The position numbers and the translations under genes are program-made. Of a stretch of DNA of 64,000 nt, positions 32,397-42,481 are shown one piece after another. The DNA is from Clostridium_AM tanneri. Its GTDB lineage: Bacteria > Bacillota > Clostridia > Clostridiales > Clostridiaceae. Under the pieces are notes generated by a model that made no database searches, was not told the origin of the DNA, and was given only the letters and a program-made list of their open reading frames with translations. Each line of letters starts with the position of its first letter. Position 1 is the first letter of the stretch. The stretch covers positions 138,434-202,433 of the forward strand of contig NZ_JARUJP010000006.1 of NCBI RefSeq assembly GCF_033659955.1, written 5' to 3'.

Positions 32397-33821
32397 TTGA
32401 AAACTACTCTCTATTGGTTATTTTTAATTAACGCAATAGTATCTATATTTATAATTATATTAGAAAGGAAAAATCCAGAAAAAACTATTGCTTGGCTGCT
32501 AGTTTTTATTTTATTTCCTCCTATAGGTTTTTTTCTATATATATTCCTAGGACGAAACTGGAAAAAGCATAAACTTCATAATGAAACCAATATAAATGTG
32601 GAAAGACTAATCTATGAGGCAATAAAAAATGTAAAAAATAACAGTTACACTACTTTAATCGAATTACTCTCAAAAAACAGTGAGTCCCCTCTTTTTAAAG
32701 ACAATAGTATCAAAATCTTTAAAGATGGTACAGAAAAATTCGAATCATTAAAGGAAGAACTGTTAAAAGCTAAAAATCATATTCATATGGAATACTATAT
32801 TGTAAAAAGTGATGGTATAGGTAGTGAAATAAAAGAAATTCTTATAAAGAAATCTTTAGAAGGAGTGAAAGTAAGATTAATATTTGATAGAGTAGGCTGT
32901 ATAAAGTTAAAAAAATCCTACATCACAGAACTTAAAGAAGCGGGAGTAGATATAGTTCAATACTCTTATTTCTTAGCACCTTTGCTTAGGTATATTAATA
33001 CTCAAATTAATTATCGAAACCATAGAAAAATTGTAGTAATAGATGGCCAGGTTGGCTTTGTTGGAGGTATAAATATAGGAGATGAGTATATAGGAAAAAG
33101 TAAATTTGGATACTGGAGAGACACTCACATTATGGTAAAAGGTGATTTCGCCTATGGTCTTCAAGCAGTATTTTTAGATGATTTTGCAACTATAAAGTCA
33201 GCCAATAAGGAAGAGTTTTCCTACGGAGACAATTTCGAAGATTTTTTTCCCCAAACCAAGTATGGCAACGGAAAACTAATGCAATTAGTAAAAAGTGGAC
33301 CTGATTCAGAATTTCCAGCAATCGAGCAGGCAGTTTTAAAAATGATAAGTATGGCACAGGACCATATTTATATAACAACTCCTTATTTTATCCCAAGTGA
33401 AAGCATCTTAAATGCTTTAAAAATTGCTGTACTAAGCGGCGTTAGTGTTCATATTTTATTTCCTGGAAAATATGATCACCTCCTAGTTCATTATGCTTCA
33501 AGAACATATCTAGAAGATTTAGCTAGAAATGGGGTAAAGATATATTTTTATGACTATAATGGATTTATCCACGGGAAAACTACTTCTATAGATGGAAAGA
33601 TATGTACAATAGGCACTGCTAATATGGATATAAGAAGCTATGTATTAAACTATGAAATCAACGCTGTAATTTACGATGAGGAAACTACAGAAGAACTGGA
33701 AAATTTATTTTTTGAGGACTTGAAAAGAAGCAAAAGGATAACAGAAGACTTTTTTAACAATCTTTCTCCAATTACAAAAGCCTTTGAAGCCTTCTGCAGA
33801 ATGTTTTCATCACTATTATAA
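32397..33821 (+). CDS. cls: Cardiolipin synthase
   Basis: Joins two phosphatidylglycerol molecules into cardiolipin at the membrane. 474 residues: two N-terminal membrane segments (about 1-60, with FPPIGFFLYIFLGRNWKKHK), then two phospholipase D domains, each with an HKD motif: HRKIVVIDGQVGFVGG and HGKTTSIDGKICTIGTAN. TTG start with an excellent AAGGAGGTGG site. Stand-alone with its own terminator. Confidence 0.93.
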   Translation: MKTTLYWLFLINAIVSIFIIILERKNPEKTIAWLLVFILFPPIGFFLYIFLGRNWKKHKLHNETNINVERLIYEAIKNVKNNSYTTLIELLSKNSESPLFKDNSIKIFKDGTEKFESLKEELLKAKNHIHMEYYIVKSDGIGSEIKEILIKKSLEGVKVRLIFDRVGCIKLKKSYITELKEAGVDIVQYSYFLAPLLRYINTQINYRNHRKIVVIDGQVGFVGGINIGDEYIGKSKFGYWRDTHIMVKGDFAYGLQAVFLDDFATIKSANKEEFSYGDNFEDFFPQTKYGNGKLMQLVKSGPDSEFPAIEQAVLKMISMAQDHIYITTPYFIPSESILNALKIAVLSGVSVHILFPGKYDHLLVHYASRTYLEDLARNGVKIYFYDYNGFIHGKTTSIDGKICTIGTANMDIRSYVLNYEINAVIYDEETTEELENLFFEDLKRSKRITEDFFNNLSPITKAFEAFCRMFSSLL

Positions 33822-33840
33822 GAAGTATTATGGGACACAA

Positions 33841-33877
33841 AAATTTGAAGCACCAGTGTTCAGTGCTTCAAATTTTT
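33841..33877. terminator. Terminator, cls / fbp
   Basis: Perfect 14-bp arms AAAATTTGAAGCAC / GTGCTTCAAATTTT between convergent genes. Confidence 0.85.
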
Positions 33878-33896
33878 GTATCGCATAAAACTGCTT

Positions 33897-35900
33897 TTAT
33901 GATACTATTTCCTCACTACCTTCTTTAATAAGTCCTTTTCTATAAGCTATTAAAAGCTTTTCTAAATCAGCTACTCTTTCTCTTAAGCCTACTCCTACAT
34001 CAGTATCTGCAACTCTCTTTCGTGCAACTACATGTTCTAATATTCTAGTAGAGGAGATGATATCCTTGTCCTCTTGAACCGCCCTTTTAATAGCTGCAAA
34101 TGGTTCGTGGGATGTAAGCAACAGACCATAGGAATTATAAATTAGTGTATATCCTGCAATCCCTGTTTGTGGTTGATAAGCTTTACAAAAGCCCCCATCA
34201 ATAACAAGAAGCCGTCCATTTGCTTTAATAGGACTCTCCCCTTCCTTAGTTTTTACAGGAATATGTCCATTAATAATATGGGAAGTATTAGGATTAAGAT
34301 TAAACTCAGATAAAATATTCTTGCATACCTGTTCATTATCTCTATACTTATAATAATAATCTTTTTCCTCATAATGAGTGGATTTATCGTCAATGAAATA
34401 TCTTTCAAAGGTAGTCATTCTCTTCTTCCCAAATACAGGTGAATCTGGTCCACACCATAAATACCACATCATGTCCATTCCGTATTTCTTCAATTTAATG
34501 TCATCTTTGAAGAAATAGGAATCTCTTGCAACCCTGTCAATTCTATCCAAAAGTGCCTTACCACTATATTTTATAGTTCCTATTTTTACTTCTTTAAAGC
34601 TTCCATCTTCTTTTAAAGGTATACATCCATGGAATAAAAGATTAGAATTATAAGTTAAATACATACTTCCTTTACTATATAAAAACTTAATATGTCTCTG
34701 TAATTTTTCACTGTTAACAAAAGATGCTGTTAGCTTTTTAAGTAAATCTTCTTCTCTCTCAGTTAACTTATAAGGATCGCTCCAATCAACAGTTGGAAAC
34801 ACTATATCATTAAGTTTATAATTTTTTCCGTATAACTGGATTTCTTCGGTTTCCACATTTATTTTATCTAAAAGCAATCTGTCATCCATTTGAAACTCTG
34901 GATGCCTTTTAATAATATGACCTTCTACTTTAAATTGAAGCAAAGAAATAGCCTTATGCATCTTAGCAAGAAGATTTAATTCATTTTCACTTACATTCTT
35001 GTCTAATGTTTTAGATACAAAGCCCTTGCAGGAATCATCATTGTAAAACTCCATAGCAAAGGTAGCTAAAGGTAGTAGATTAATGCCATATCCATCTTCA
35101 ATAGTTCTGAGGTTCGCATATCTAAGGGATATTCTAAGTACATTACAGATACAAGCCTCACAGCCAGCTGCAGCTCCCATCCATAATAAATCATGATTTC
35201 CCCACTGTATATCTACTGAGTGATGATCCATTAATGCATCCATTATTATTTCAGCACCAGGTCCCCTGTCATATATATCTCCTATAATGTGTAATCTATC
35301 TACTACTAATCTTTGTATAACGTTAGATATAGCAATGATAAATTCTCCTGCTCTATCTATATCGATTATAGTTTTTATAATACCATTATAGTACGCCTGT
35401 TTATCCACTCTATCATCATGTTCATGAAGCAACTCTTCAATTATATATGCAAAATCTTGAGTTAAAGCCTTTCTAACTTTCGAACGAGTATATTTTGAAC
35501 ATATATTTTTGCACAAATCAATTAGTTGATAAAGAGTTATTTTATACCAGTCCTCAAGATTAGTTTCCGTTTGCTTAATCAGCTCTAACTTTTGTTCTGG
35601 ATAGTAAATTAATGTTGCAAGACTAGACTTTTGCTCTTCCCTAAGTGAATTTCCAAACACATCGTCAATCTTTCTTTTTATCACACCTGAAGCATTTCTA
35701 AGCATATGGGTAAAGGACTCATATTCACCATGAACATCAGTCATAAAATGCTCTGTTCCTTTGGGCAAGTTTAAAATCGCCTGAAGGTTAATTATTTCCG
35801 TACTAGCAACTGAAATTGTTGGATATTGCTTAGATAATAATTGCAAATATCTTAAATCTTTTTCTATTAAATCCAAATTATTTTCATCATAGAAAATCAT
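33897..35900 (-). CDS. fbp: Fructose-1,6-bisphosphatase, class III
   Basis: Gluconeogenic enzyme removing the C1 phosphate of fructose-1,6-bisphosphate. 667 residues, the usual large size of the Firmicutes type, with metallophosphatase motifs MTDVHGEYESF, GDIYDRGPGAE, WGNHDLLWMGAA, NGHIPVK and VIDGGFCKAYQ. ATG follows AAAGGAG. Stand-alone gene. The first 40 residues include LDLIEKDLRYLQLLSKQYP, as in B. subtilis Fbp. Confidence 0.95.
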   Translation of the reverse strand: MIFYDENNLDLIEKDLRYLQLLSKQYPTISVASTEIINLQAILNLPKGTEHFMTDVHGEYESFTHMLRNASGVIKRKIDDVFGNSLREEQKSSLATLIYYPEQKLELIKQTETNLEDWYKITLYQLIDLCKNICSKYTRSKVRKALTQDFAYIIEELLHEHDDRVDKQAYYNGIIKTIIDIDRAGEFIIAISNVIQRLVVDRLHIIGDIYDRGPGAEIIMDALMDHHSVDIQWGNHDLLWMGAAAGCEACICNVLRISLRYANLRTIEDGYGINLLPLATFAMEFYNDDSCKGFVSKTLDKNVSENELNLLAKMHKAISLLQFKVEGHIIKRHPEFQMDDRLLLDKINVETEEIQLYGKNYKLNDIVFPTVDWSDPYKLTEREEDLLKKLTASFVNSEKLQRHIKFLYSKGSMYLTYNSNLLFHGCIPLKEDGSFKEVKIGTIKYSGKALLDRIDRVARDSYFFKDDIKLKKYGMDMMWYLWCGPDSPVFGKKRMTTFERYFIDDKSTHYEEKDYYYKYRDNEQVCKNILSEFNLNPNTSHIINGHIPVKTKEGESPIKANGRLLVIDGGFCKAYQPQTGIAGYTLIYNSYGLLLTSHEPFAAIKRAVQEDKDIISSTRILEHVVARKRVADTDVGVGLRERVADLEKLLIAYRKGLIKEGSEEIVS

Positions 35901-36280
35901 ATTGTTTATCTCCTTTAAAGCATTATTACACTAAATTAATGATATACTTTATTTAATTTTCCCAAACATTTAGTATACTTTATAATACATATTATACAAT
36001 TAGTATAACATATACGTGCATATAAAAACAATTTAATTTTTGCTTACCTAGCATATAGGTTGCATGTTGATTTAACTTTGCAGCTTTCCTTTCTTTGAAT
36101 TTTCTAAATATTCTAAAACAAGCGTTGATTTTAAATCTTCATATGCTATAATAATTATAGGAAGTAATGTTTATTGCTTCTTATAGTTTCTAATCCAGCT
36201 TATTTAGGACTCTCCCCCTAAATATGTATTGTTATTTCTCAACCCCTTTAAAATATCGAATTTTAATCTTATAAAAATAG

Positions 36281-36327
36281 AGATTATAATAATTTTGAAA
36301 GATCTTATTTTCAACTTATTATAATCT
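36281..36327. repeat. Long AT-rich hairpin
   Basis: Outer arms AGATTATAATAA (36281-36292) / TTATTATAATCT (36316-36327), perfect over 12 bp; inner arms TTGAAA / TTTCAA; 8-nt loop. No T-run on either side, so not a simple terminator. Confidence 0.5.
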
Positions 36328-36440
36328 TCAAAATTTCTATATTGGAAATATTATTATCTTTGCTTTGAAAGCTTTTAGCTTATAAGTAACTATAATATAA
36401 TTCTAAAGAACCAAATGTATTTAGGATTAGAAGCTAGTTA

Positions 36441-36472
36441 AACAGCTGATTCATACTAATGAATCAGCTGTT
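36441..36472 (-). terminator. Terminator of the chemoreceptor gene
   Basis: Perfect 13-bp arms AACAGCTGATTCA / TGAATCAGCTGTT; poor T-run on the minus strand. Confidence 0.6.
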
Positions 36473-36482
36473 ATTTCAGTAT

Positions 36483-38492
36483 TTATATATTAAATTTATC
36501 TGTCTCATCATTAAGCTGCTTTACTACATCATTTAGCTTAAATGTAAATTTAGAAACTTCCTCAGTGCTTGCCATCATTTCCTGAGAAGATGCTGAAATT
36601 TCCTCTGAAGCCGCAGACGTTTCTTCTGCTACTGAAGTTACTTCTTCTATTTTACTTAAAACTAATTCTTTGGATTTCATAGTTTTTTCTAGAGATACAT
36701 AAGAGTCATTTACCAATGGTGTTATATTGGATACAGCCTTAATCATATCGTCGAAAGATATAATTGTGTTCTTTACAATGTTAACCTGGTTTTCCACCAA
36801 GCTTTTAACATCATTTGACGTTGTTATTACCTCTCCAGTTTCACTGCTTATTGAATAAATTAATCTTTGTATTTCTTCAGTGGACCCTTTTGATTGTTCA
36901 GCGAGTCTTCTTACTTCCTCTGCTACCACCGCAAACCCCTTGCCTGATTCTCCTGCCCTTGCCGCTTCTATCGCCGCATTAAGAGCTAAAAGATTTGTTT
37001 GTTCTGATATTCCATTTATTACCTCTGTTATATTTCCCACCTTTGACACACTGGTATTCAAGCTGTTAACCTTATCCACCACCATTTCAAAGGATAGCTT
37101 TATATCTTGAATTGATTTTAACAAAATATCAATTTGATCTTTTCCAGCTGCCGCCTTATCTCCAGTAGCATCTGAGCTTTCTTTTACTATGGATATTTTT
37201 CTTTCTATATTTTCTAGTTCATCAGATAGACTAGACATATGATTAGCAACCTCAACTAGAGCATTGGCCTGCTCTTCTGCTCCCTTAGTTACCTCCTGAA
37301 TTGCTCCTGCAACTTCACTTGCAGCACCACTCATATGCTCTGCATTCATATTTAGACTTTGTGCCATATCATTTACATTGGCACTTTGCATTTTTATCAT
37401 TCCCATGGTTTTTTTAAGACTATCTGACATATTCCTAAAACTTAATGCCAGTACCCCTATTTCATCATTACTTTGAATAGATATCTCATTATCAAAATCC
37501 CCCTCAGATATCTTCTTTGATACTTGTACTAGTTTCAAAAGCGGATCTATTATTCCCCTAGATATTTTCATCATAATTAATGAGGATATTATAAAAGCAG
37601 CTAATGCAATGGCTGAAATTAACATTACTGTATTATATACAGTCTTGGTTACGTTTTCTAGAGACAACCCTATATCTATAGCTCCTATATGAGCACCATT
37701 TTTATAAACTGGAACTAATACATCATATACTTTTACCTTATCTTTATAAAGGAAAGTTGAAGAATGTGTCTTTCCTTCTACTGCTGCTTTTTTACTTCCT
37801 TCATCATTGAGTGATATTCCAATTCTATCCTTTTCACTATGAGCTACAGCTTTTAAGTTTTTATCTATAAATAATGCATACACTATATTTTTATCCTTAG
37901 TTAAATCTTGAATTAAAGTTTGCAGCTGTAGATTTTCACTTAATTTTTGAACTTTATTTGCAAGTACTCCTATTTGAACCATTCCACCATTTTGGTTTGC
38001 TATATAACCATATTTATAGTAGTTGTCACCTACAGAGCTTTTTCTTATAGCTTCCATAAGCTCGCTTTTCTCATTCTTTAGCACTGAGTTAGAGATATGC
38101 TTATCGTCAAATACGAATCCTATATTAGGTTGTAAATTTGAATAAACTATCTTTCTACTAGAATCTACAATGTTTATTTCATCAACTTCAAATTGCTTTG
38201 CTATAGCTAGTAAATATTCATTATTTACGCTATTAGAGTTAGTTACAATGAAATTTCCTAAAGTTTTTATTCTAGTGTCTATAGACTCATTTAAAGTATC
38301 TATAGCAGCACTGTTTTTCCCAAATTCGCTTGCCAATTGATTTGCCATATTTGCCCCATCATTCTGCATTTGGCCTATTATTTTGCCTCTAGCGATAGTA
38401 ATAGCTACTGTAGCTATTATAGCTATAACTATAAACATTATAGTTAAAGGCACTGTTAAAATCTTTAATTTTATGGATATATTTTTTTTCAT
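36483..38492 (-). CDS. Methyl-accepting chemotaxis protein with Cache-type sensor
   Basis: 669 residues: membrane segment 1 (about 10-32), extracellular sensor (about 35-285; PilJ/Cache-like with LVPVYKNGAHIGAIDIGLSL), membrane segment 2 (about 288-310), HAMP (about 311-365) and a signalling domain (about 375-669) with the conserved tip INGISEQTNLLALNAAIEAARAGE and GKGFAVVAEEVRRLAE. Senses an external small molecule and signals to CheA. Ligand unknown. No other chemotaxis genes in the window. Confidence 0.93.
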   Translation of the reverse strand: MKKNISIKLKILTVPLTIMFIVIAIIATVAITIARGKIIGQMQNDGANMANQLASEFGKNSAAIDTLNESIDTRIKTLGNFIVTNSNSVNNEYLLAIAKQFEVDEINIVDSSRKIVYSNLQPNIGFVFDDKHISNSVLKNEKSELMEAIRKSSVGDNYYKYGYIANQNGGMVQIGVLANKVQKLSENLQLQTLIQDLTKDKNIVYALFIDKNLKAVAHSEKDRIGISLNDEGSKKAAVEGKTHSSTFLYKDKVKVYDVLVPVYKNGAHIGAIDIGLSLENVTKTVYNTVMLISAIALAAFIISSLIMMKISRGIIDPLLKLVQVSKKISEGDFDNEISIQSNDEIGVLALSFRNMSDSLKKTMGMIKMQSANVNDMAQSLNMNAEHMSGAASEVAGAIQEVTKGAEEQANALVEVANHMSSLSDELENIERKISIVKESSDATGDKAAAGKDQIDILLKSIQDIKLSFEMVVDKVNSLNTSVSKVGNITEVINGISEQTNLLALNAAIEAARAGESGKGFAVVAEEVRRLAEQSKGSTEEIQRLIYSISSETGEVITTSNDVKSLVENQVNIVKNTIISFDDMIKAVSNITPLVNDSYVSLEKTMKSKELVLSKIEEVTSVAEETSAASEEISASSQEMMASTEEVSKFTFKLNDVVKQLNDETDKFNI

Positions 38493-38953
38493 AAAGTTCT
38501 TCCTTTCAAAGTTTAATTATACTTTAATTGTCGTAAAAAATTAGCTTTTTTTAATATTTTACAGACAATTTTAATTTTGTAGATGGTAAACTTTATTTGT
38601 AATCTTATTAAAACTTAAAATTTTATAGTTCCTTATTTTGATAACATTTTCTCTAGAGAGCCTTTAGTTCAGTCTCTTCATTAGTTAACTAACATCACTA
38701 AGAAAATATTTTCTTCAACATTTTATAATAAAATATTACATTTTTACAAATAGATTTTAGCACAGTTCAAAGAGAAAATCACTATTATTTAACTATTTAT
38801 TTTTATGTATTAAATTTTTAAAATATATCAGATCTCGTAATCAGCAAATAAACTGTCTATATAAAACTATTTTTCCCAAAGCAAAAAGAGCTCTTCAGTT
38901 GAACAGCTCTTCTTAACTTAGGGGATTACCAAAGCCCTTTATTATTATTCCAC
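38493..38953. other. Intergenic region between pflA and the chemoreceptor gene
   Basis: Very AT-rich; holds the terminator 38886-38911 and presumably the chemoreceptor promoter. I looked for a c-di-GMP riboswitch and found no signature. No gene seen. Confidence 0.4.
38886..38911 (-). terminator. Terminator of the pfl operon
   Basis: AAGAGCT / AGCTCTT with inner TTC/GAA pairs; on the minus strand followed by TTTTGCTTT. Confidence 0.65.
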
Positions 38954-39670
38954 TTAATTATTTAACTCTTCTTTTAAAGTATTTTCTAACTCTTTCAAGT
39001 CTTCTTCATCCATAGTCTCTACATTCTCCAATTTGTACTCTATGCCAAGTTTTTTATACTTGTCAACACCTAAAGTATGATATGGAAGAAGTTCTATCTT
39101 TTCAACATTTTTTATATTTCTTATCATTCCAGCTAATTTTAAAATATGCTCTTTAGAATCCGTTATACCTGGTACTATTACATGTCTTATCCAAAGCTTG
39201 GTACCTGCCTTTTGCACAGCGTCCAAAAACTCATCAAAACCTCTTTTACTAGCTCCAGTTAAGTCTTTATAACCTTCGTCAGTAACATGCTTTATATCAA
39301 GGAGAACTAAATCTATATATTTTAATATTTCCTCATACCCTCCTCTACCATAGCCTGCGGTGTCTATGGTAGTATGGATTCCCGCATCCTTGCATAGTTT
39401 TAATGTTTCTACTAAAAAATCCGGCTGCATTAAAGGATCTCCACCTGAAAATGTTACTCCGCCACCATCCTTAAAATAAGGTTTAAATCTTATAATCTTT
39501 TTCACTAATTCCTGTGGTGTTATCTCTGTTCCTCCAGCAAAGATCCATGTATCTGGATTGTGGCAGTAGGAACATCTTAAAGCACAGCCCTGCATAAACA
39601 CTACAGTTCTAATTCCAGGCCCATCTACTAAACCCATACTCTCAAAGGAATGTATTCTTCCTAGTGTCAT
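38954..39670 (-). CDS. pflA: Pyruvate formate-lyase activating enzyme
   Basis: Radical SAM enzyme that installs the glycyl radical in PflB. 238 residues with CX3CX2C (MQGCALRCSYCHNPDTW), GGGVTFSGGDP and LLDIKH, all typical. ATG follows GGGAGG. Lies 150 bp after pflB on the same strand with only a hairpin in between (39750-39773), so probably co-transcribed at a lower level. Confidence 0.95.
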   Translation of the reverse strand: MTLGRIHSFESMGLVDGPGIRTVVFMQGCALRCSYCHNPDTWIFAGGTEITPQELVKKIIRFKPYFKDGGGVTFSGGDPLMQPDFLVETLKLCKDAGIHTTIDTAGYGRGGYEEILKYIDLVLLDIKHVTDEGYKDLTGASKRGFDEFLDAVQKAGTKLWIRHVIVPGITDSKEHILKLAGMIRNIKNVEKIELLPYHTLGVDKYKKLGIEYKLENVETMDEEDLKELENTLKEELNN

Positions 39671-39749
39671 TTTATTATCCTCCCTTTGTAAAATTTAAAA
39701 TTCGAAAGTTTTCTTAGCAAAACTAAATCTATCGTTAGCTAAAACTTTA

Positions 39750-39773
39750 GCCCGCTGCATTAAAACAACGGGC
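39750..39773 (-). terminator. Hairpin between pflB and pflA
   Basis: GCCCGTTG / CAGCGGGC (one wobble) with no good T-run; may be a partial terminator or mRNA-stabilising hairpin that sets the pflB:pflA ratio. Confidence 0.5.
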
Positions 39774-39819
39774 CCATCCATGATGTTATATAATTATAGG
39801 GGATACTACAATATACTAA

Positions 39820-42063
39820 CTACATTGTTCCATGGAATGTTCTGCTTATAACTTCTCTTTGCTGTTCTTTAGTTAGTCTGTTAAAGTGAACAGCATATCC
39901 TGAAACTCTTATTGTTAAAGTTGGATATTTTTCTGGATGCTCCATAGCATCTTCTAATGTTTCTCTTCTAAGAACATTAACATTTAAATGGAAAGCAGCT
40001 TGTCCGAAATATCCATCCATCATATTTACAAGGTTATTTATTCTACTTTCTTCATCTTTTCCAAGAGCATCTGGTATTATGGAGAATGTGTTTGAAACTC
40101 CATCTTGGCAGTACTCTCTGTAAGGTATTTTAGCTACTGAGTTAAGTGATGCTAAGGCTCCATTCTCATCTCTTCCGTGCATAGGGTTAGCTCCTGGAGC
40201 AAAAGCTTCTCCTGCTTTTCTTCCATCTGGAGTTGATCCAGTTTTCTTACCATATACTACGTTAGATGTTATTGTAAGAACAGAAAGTGAATGTTCTGCA
40301 TCTCTATAAGTTTTATGCTTCTTAAGTTCAGTAGAGAATTTCTTTGTAACCTCTACAGCTAGGTCATCTACTCTATCATCATCATTTCCAAACTTAGGGA
40401 AATCTCCTTCTATGTTAAAGTCAACAGCTATTCCCTCTTCGTTTCTTACAGGTGTAACCTTAGCATACTTTATAGCACTTAGTGAGTCTGCTGCAACAGA
40501 TAATCCTGCTATACCAAATGCCATAAATCTCTTGATATCTGTGTCATGTAAAGCCATTTGTCCTGCTTCATAAGCATATTTATCATGCATATAGTGAATT
40601 GTATTCATTGTATCTACATATAACTCAGCTACGTATTCCATAACTTTGTTGTAGTTTTTCATTACCTTATCAAAATCTAGAACTTCATCAGTTATTCTAT
40701 CTATTCCAGGTACAACTTGGATTAAGCTGCCATCTTTAGCCTTTTTCTTCTCGTCAACTCCACCATTTATAGCATAAAGTAATGCTTTAGCAAGGTTTGT
40801 TCTTGCGCCGAAGAACTGCATTCTCTTACCAACTTCCATAGCAGATACACAGCAAGCTATAGCATAATCATCTCCATATATTGGTCTCATTATATCATCA
40901 TTTTCGTACTGAATAGCATCAGTTTTTATAGACATTTCTGCACAGTACTTCTTGAAGTTAGCTGGTAACTTTTCTGACCATAGTACCGTCATGTTTGGTT
41001 CTGGTGCTGGTGTTAAATTAGTTAAAGTGTGTAGGAATCTAAAAGCTGTTTTAGTAACAAGCGGCTTTCCATTTACTCCTACTCCTCCAATTGATTCTGT
41101 TATCCAGTTAGGATCTCCTGCAAATAGGTCGTTATATTCTGGAGTTCTTAAATGTCTTACCATTCTTAACTTTATAACAAATTGGTCAATTATTTCTTGA
41201 GCTTCTTCTTCTGAAATAATTCCACTTTCAAGGTCTCTCTCGATAAATATATCTAGGAAAGTAGTATTTCTTCCAAGAGACATTGCAGCTCCATTATTTT
41301 CCTTAACTGCAGCTAAATATCCAAAGTATAAGAATTGAACTGCTTCTCTAGCATTTTCAGCTGGGCTTGATATATCAAATCCGTATGACGCAGCCATTTC
41401 CTTTAATTCTACCATAGCACGGATTTGCATATTCACTTCTTCTCTAAGTCTTATAATTTCTTCTGATGAACCTTTTAATTCTTTTAAATCTTTTTTCTTT
41501 TGAGCTATTAAGAAGTCTATTCCATAAAGAGCTATTCTTCTATAGTCGCCTATTATTCTTCCTCTTCCATAAGCGTCTGGAAGTCCTGTAAGTAGTCCTA
41601 CTGTTCTTGCCTTTCTTGTTTCTTCTGTATAAGCATCAAAAACTCCTTCGTTGTGAGTTTTTCTGTACTTTTTAAAATTCTTATTTAACTCTTCATCCAT
41701 CTTAAATCCATAAGCTTCAAGAGATTGTTCTACCATTCTCATTCCACCATATGGGTTCATTATTCTCTTTAAAGGGGCGTCTGTTTGAAAACCAACTATT
41801 ACTTCATTTTCTCTATCAAGGTATCCTGGCTCGAAACTGTTTATACCAGAAAACCTACTAGTTTCAACATCCATAACACCTTTTTTAATTTCTTCTATTA
41901 TAAGCGTTTCTGCCTGCTCCCAAACCTTCTTAGTTTTTTCTGTAGGAGATGCTAAAAAACTTTTGTCTCCTTCATATACTTTATAGTTCTTTTGTATAAA
42001 GTCTCTAACATTTATTTCTTCTGTCCATTTACCTTCATTAAAACCCATCCATTGTTTTATCAT
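39820..42063 (-). CDS. pflB: Formate acetyltransferase (pyruvate formate-lyase)
   Basis: Converts pyruvate and CoA to acetyl-CoA and formate in anaerobic metabolism and supplies one-carbon units. About 747 residues with the active cysteine pair IACCVSAMEVGK, the glycyl-radical motif RVSGYAVHF near the C-terminus and GRGRIIGDYRR. ATG 42063 lies 9 bases after AAGGAG; an ATG two codons earlier (42069) has only 3 bases of spacing, so either is possible. Followed by pflA. Confidence 0.96.
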   Translation of the reverse strand: MIKQWMGFNEGKWTEEINVRDFIQKNYKVYEGDKSFLASPTEKTKKVWEQAETLIIEEIKKGVMDVETSRFSGINSFEPGYLDRENEVIVGFQTDAPLKRIMNPYGGMRMVEQSLEAYGFKMDEELNKNFKKYRKTHNEGVFDAYTEETRKARTVGLLTGLPDAYGRGRIIGDYRRIALYGIDFLIAQKKKDLKELKGSSEEIIRLREEVNMQIRAMVELKEMAASYGFDISSPAENAREAVQFLYFGYLAAVKENNGAAMSLGRNTTFLDIFIERDLESGIISEEEAQEIIDQFVIKLRMVRHLRTPEYNDLFAGDPNWITESIGGVGVNGKPLVTKTAFRFLHTLTNLTPAPEPNMTVLWSEKLPANFKKYCAEMSIKTDAIQYENDDIMRPIYGDDYAIACCVSAMEVGKRMQFFGARTNLAKALLYAINGGVDEKKKAKDGSLIQVVPGIDRITDEVLDFDKVMKNYNKVMEYVAELYVDTMNTIHYMHDKYAYEAGQMALHDTDIKRFMAFGIAGLSVAADSLSAIKYAKVTPVRNEEGIAVDFNIEGDFPKFGNDDDRVDDLAVEVTKKFSTELKKHKTYRDAEHSLSVLTITSNVVYGKKTGSTPDGRKAGEAFAPGANPMHGRDENGALASLNSVAKIPYREYCQDGVSNTFSIIPDALGKDEESRINNLVNMMDGYFGQAAFHLNVNVLRRETLEDAMEHPEKYPTLTIRVSGYAVHFNRLTKEQQREVISRTFHGTM

Positions 42064-42481
42064 CTGCATTCACTCCTTAATTCTATAAATGAATTATCCC
42101 TATTTTAATTCCTTCATTTATACTTTAATCAATTACGACTTTTTCTTATCTTATGAGTCTATTATATACTATTTTGAAATCTGTATCAATAGTTTTTTTG
42201 TTTATTTTTAAGATTTTATAATGCAATTCACCACAGTTCGATAAGCTGTATTACTTTTTTATAATCTTCTGTATTAGTCTGAATTTTTCTATTCTATCTC
42301 TTTAAATTTGTCCTCATTATATGACATTAATTCTTTTATTATATTTAATTTTACATATTTCATTACAAACTATTAAAAAATAATACTTATTTCAAAAAAT
42401 AAATTATCCACGTAATATTCTTTTAGCAAAATAAGAACCCATTTCCTAACGTCTTTTAAGAAATGGGTTCTTATTAGTGTT
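42064..42481. other. Intergenic region before pflB
   Basis: AT-rich promoter region of pflB, plus the terminator 42430-42475 of the next gene upstream. No gene or riboswitch recognised. Confidence 0.4.
42430..42475. terminator. Terminator of the PLP-enzyme gene
   Basis: Perfect 16-bp arms AATAAGAACCCATTTC / GAAATGGGTTCTTATT. Confidence 0.85.

Larger units (their letters stand above)
35901..36482. other. Intergenic region between the chemoreceptor and fbp
   Basis: Very AT-rich; no gene seen. Contains the fbp promoter region, a near-perfect long hairpin at 36281-36327 and the terminator 36441-36472. Confidence 0.4.

Noticed and set aside
38493..38953. c-di-GMP riboswitch before the chemoreceptor
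   Set aside because: None of the conserved GEMM elements were found in either orientation.
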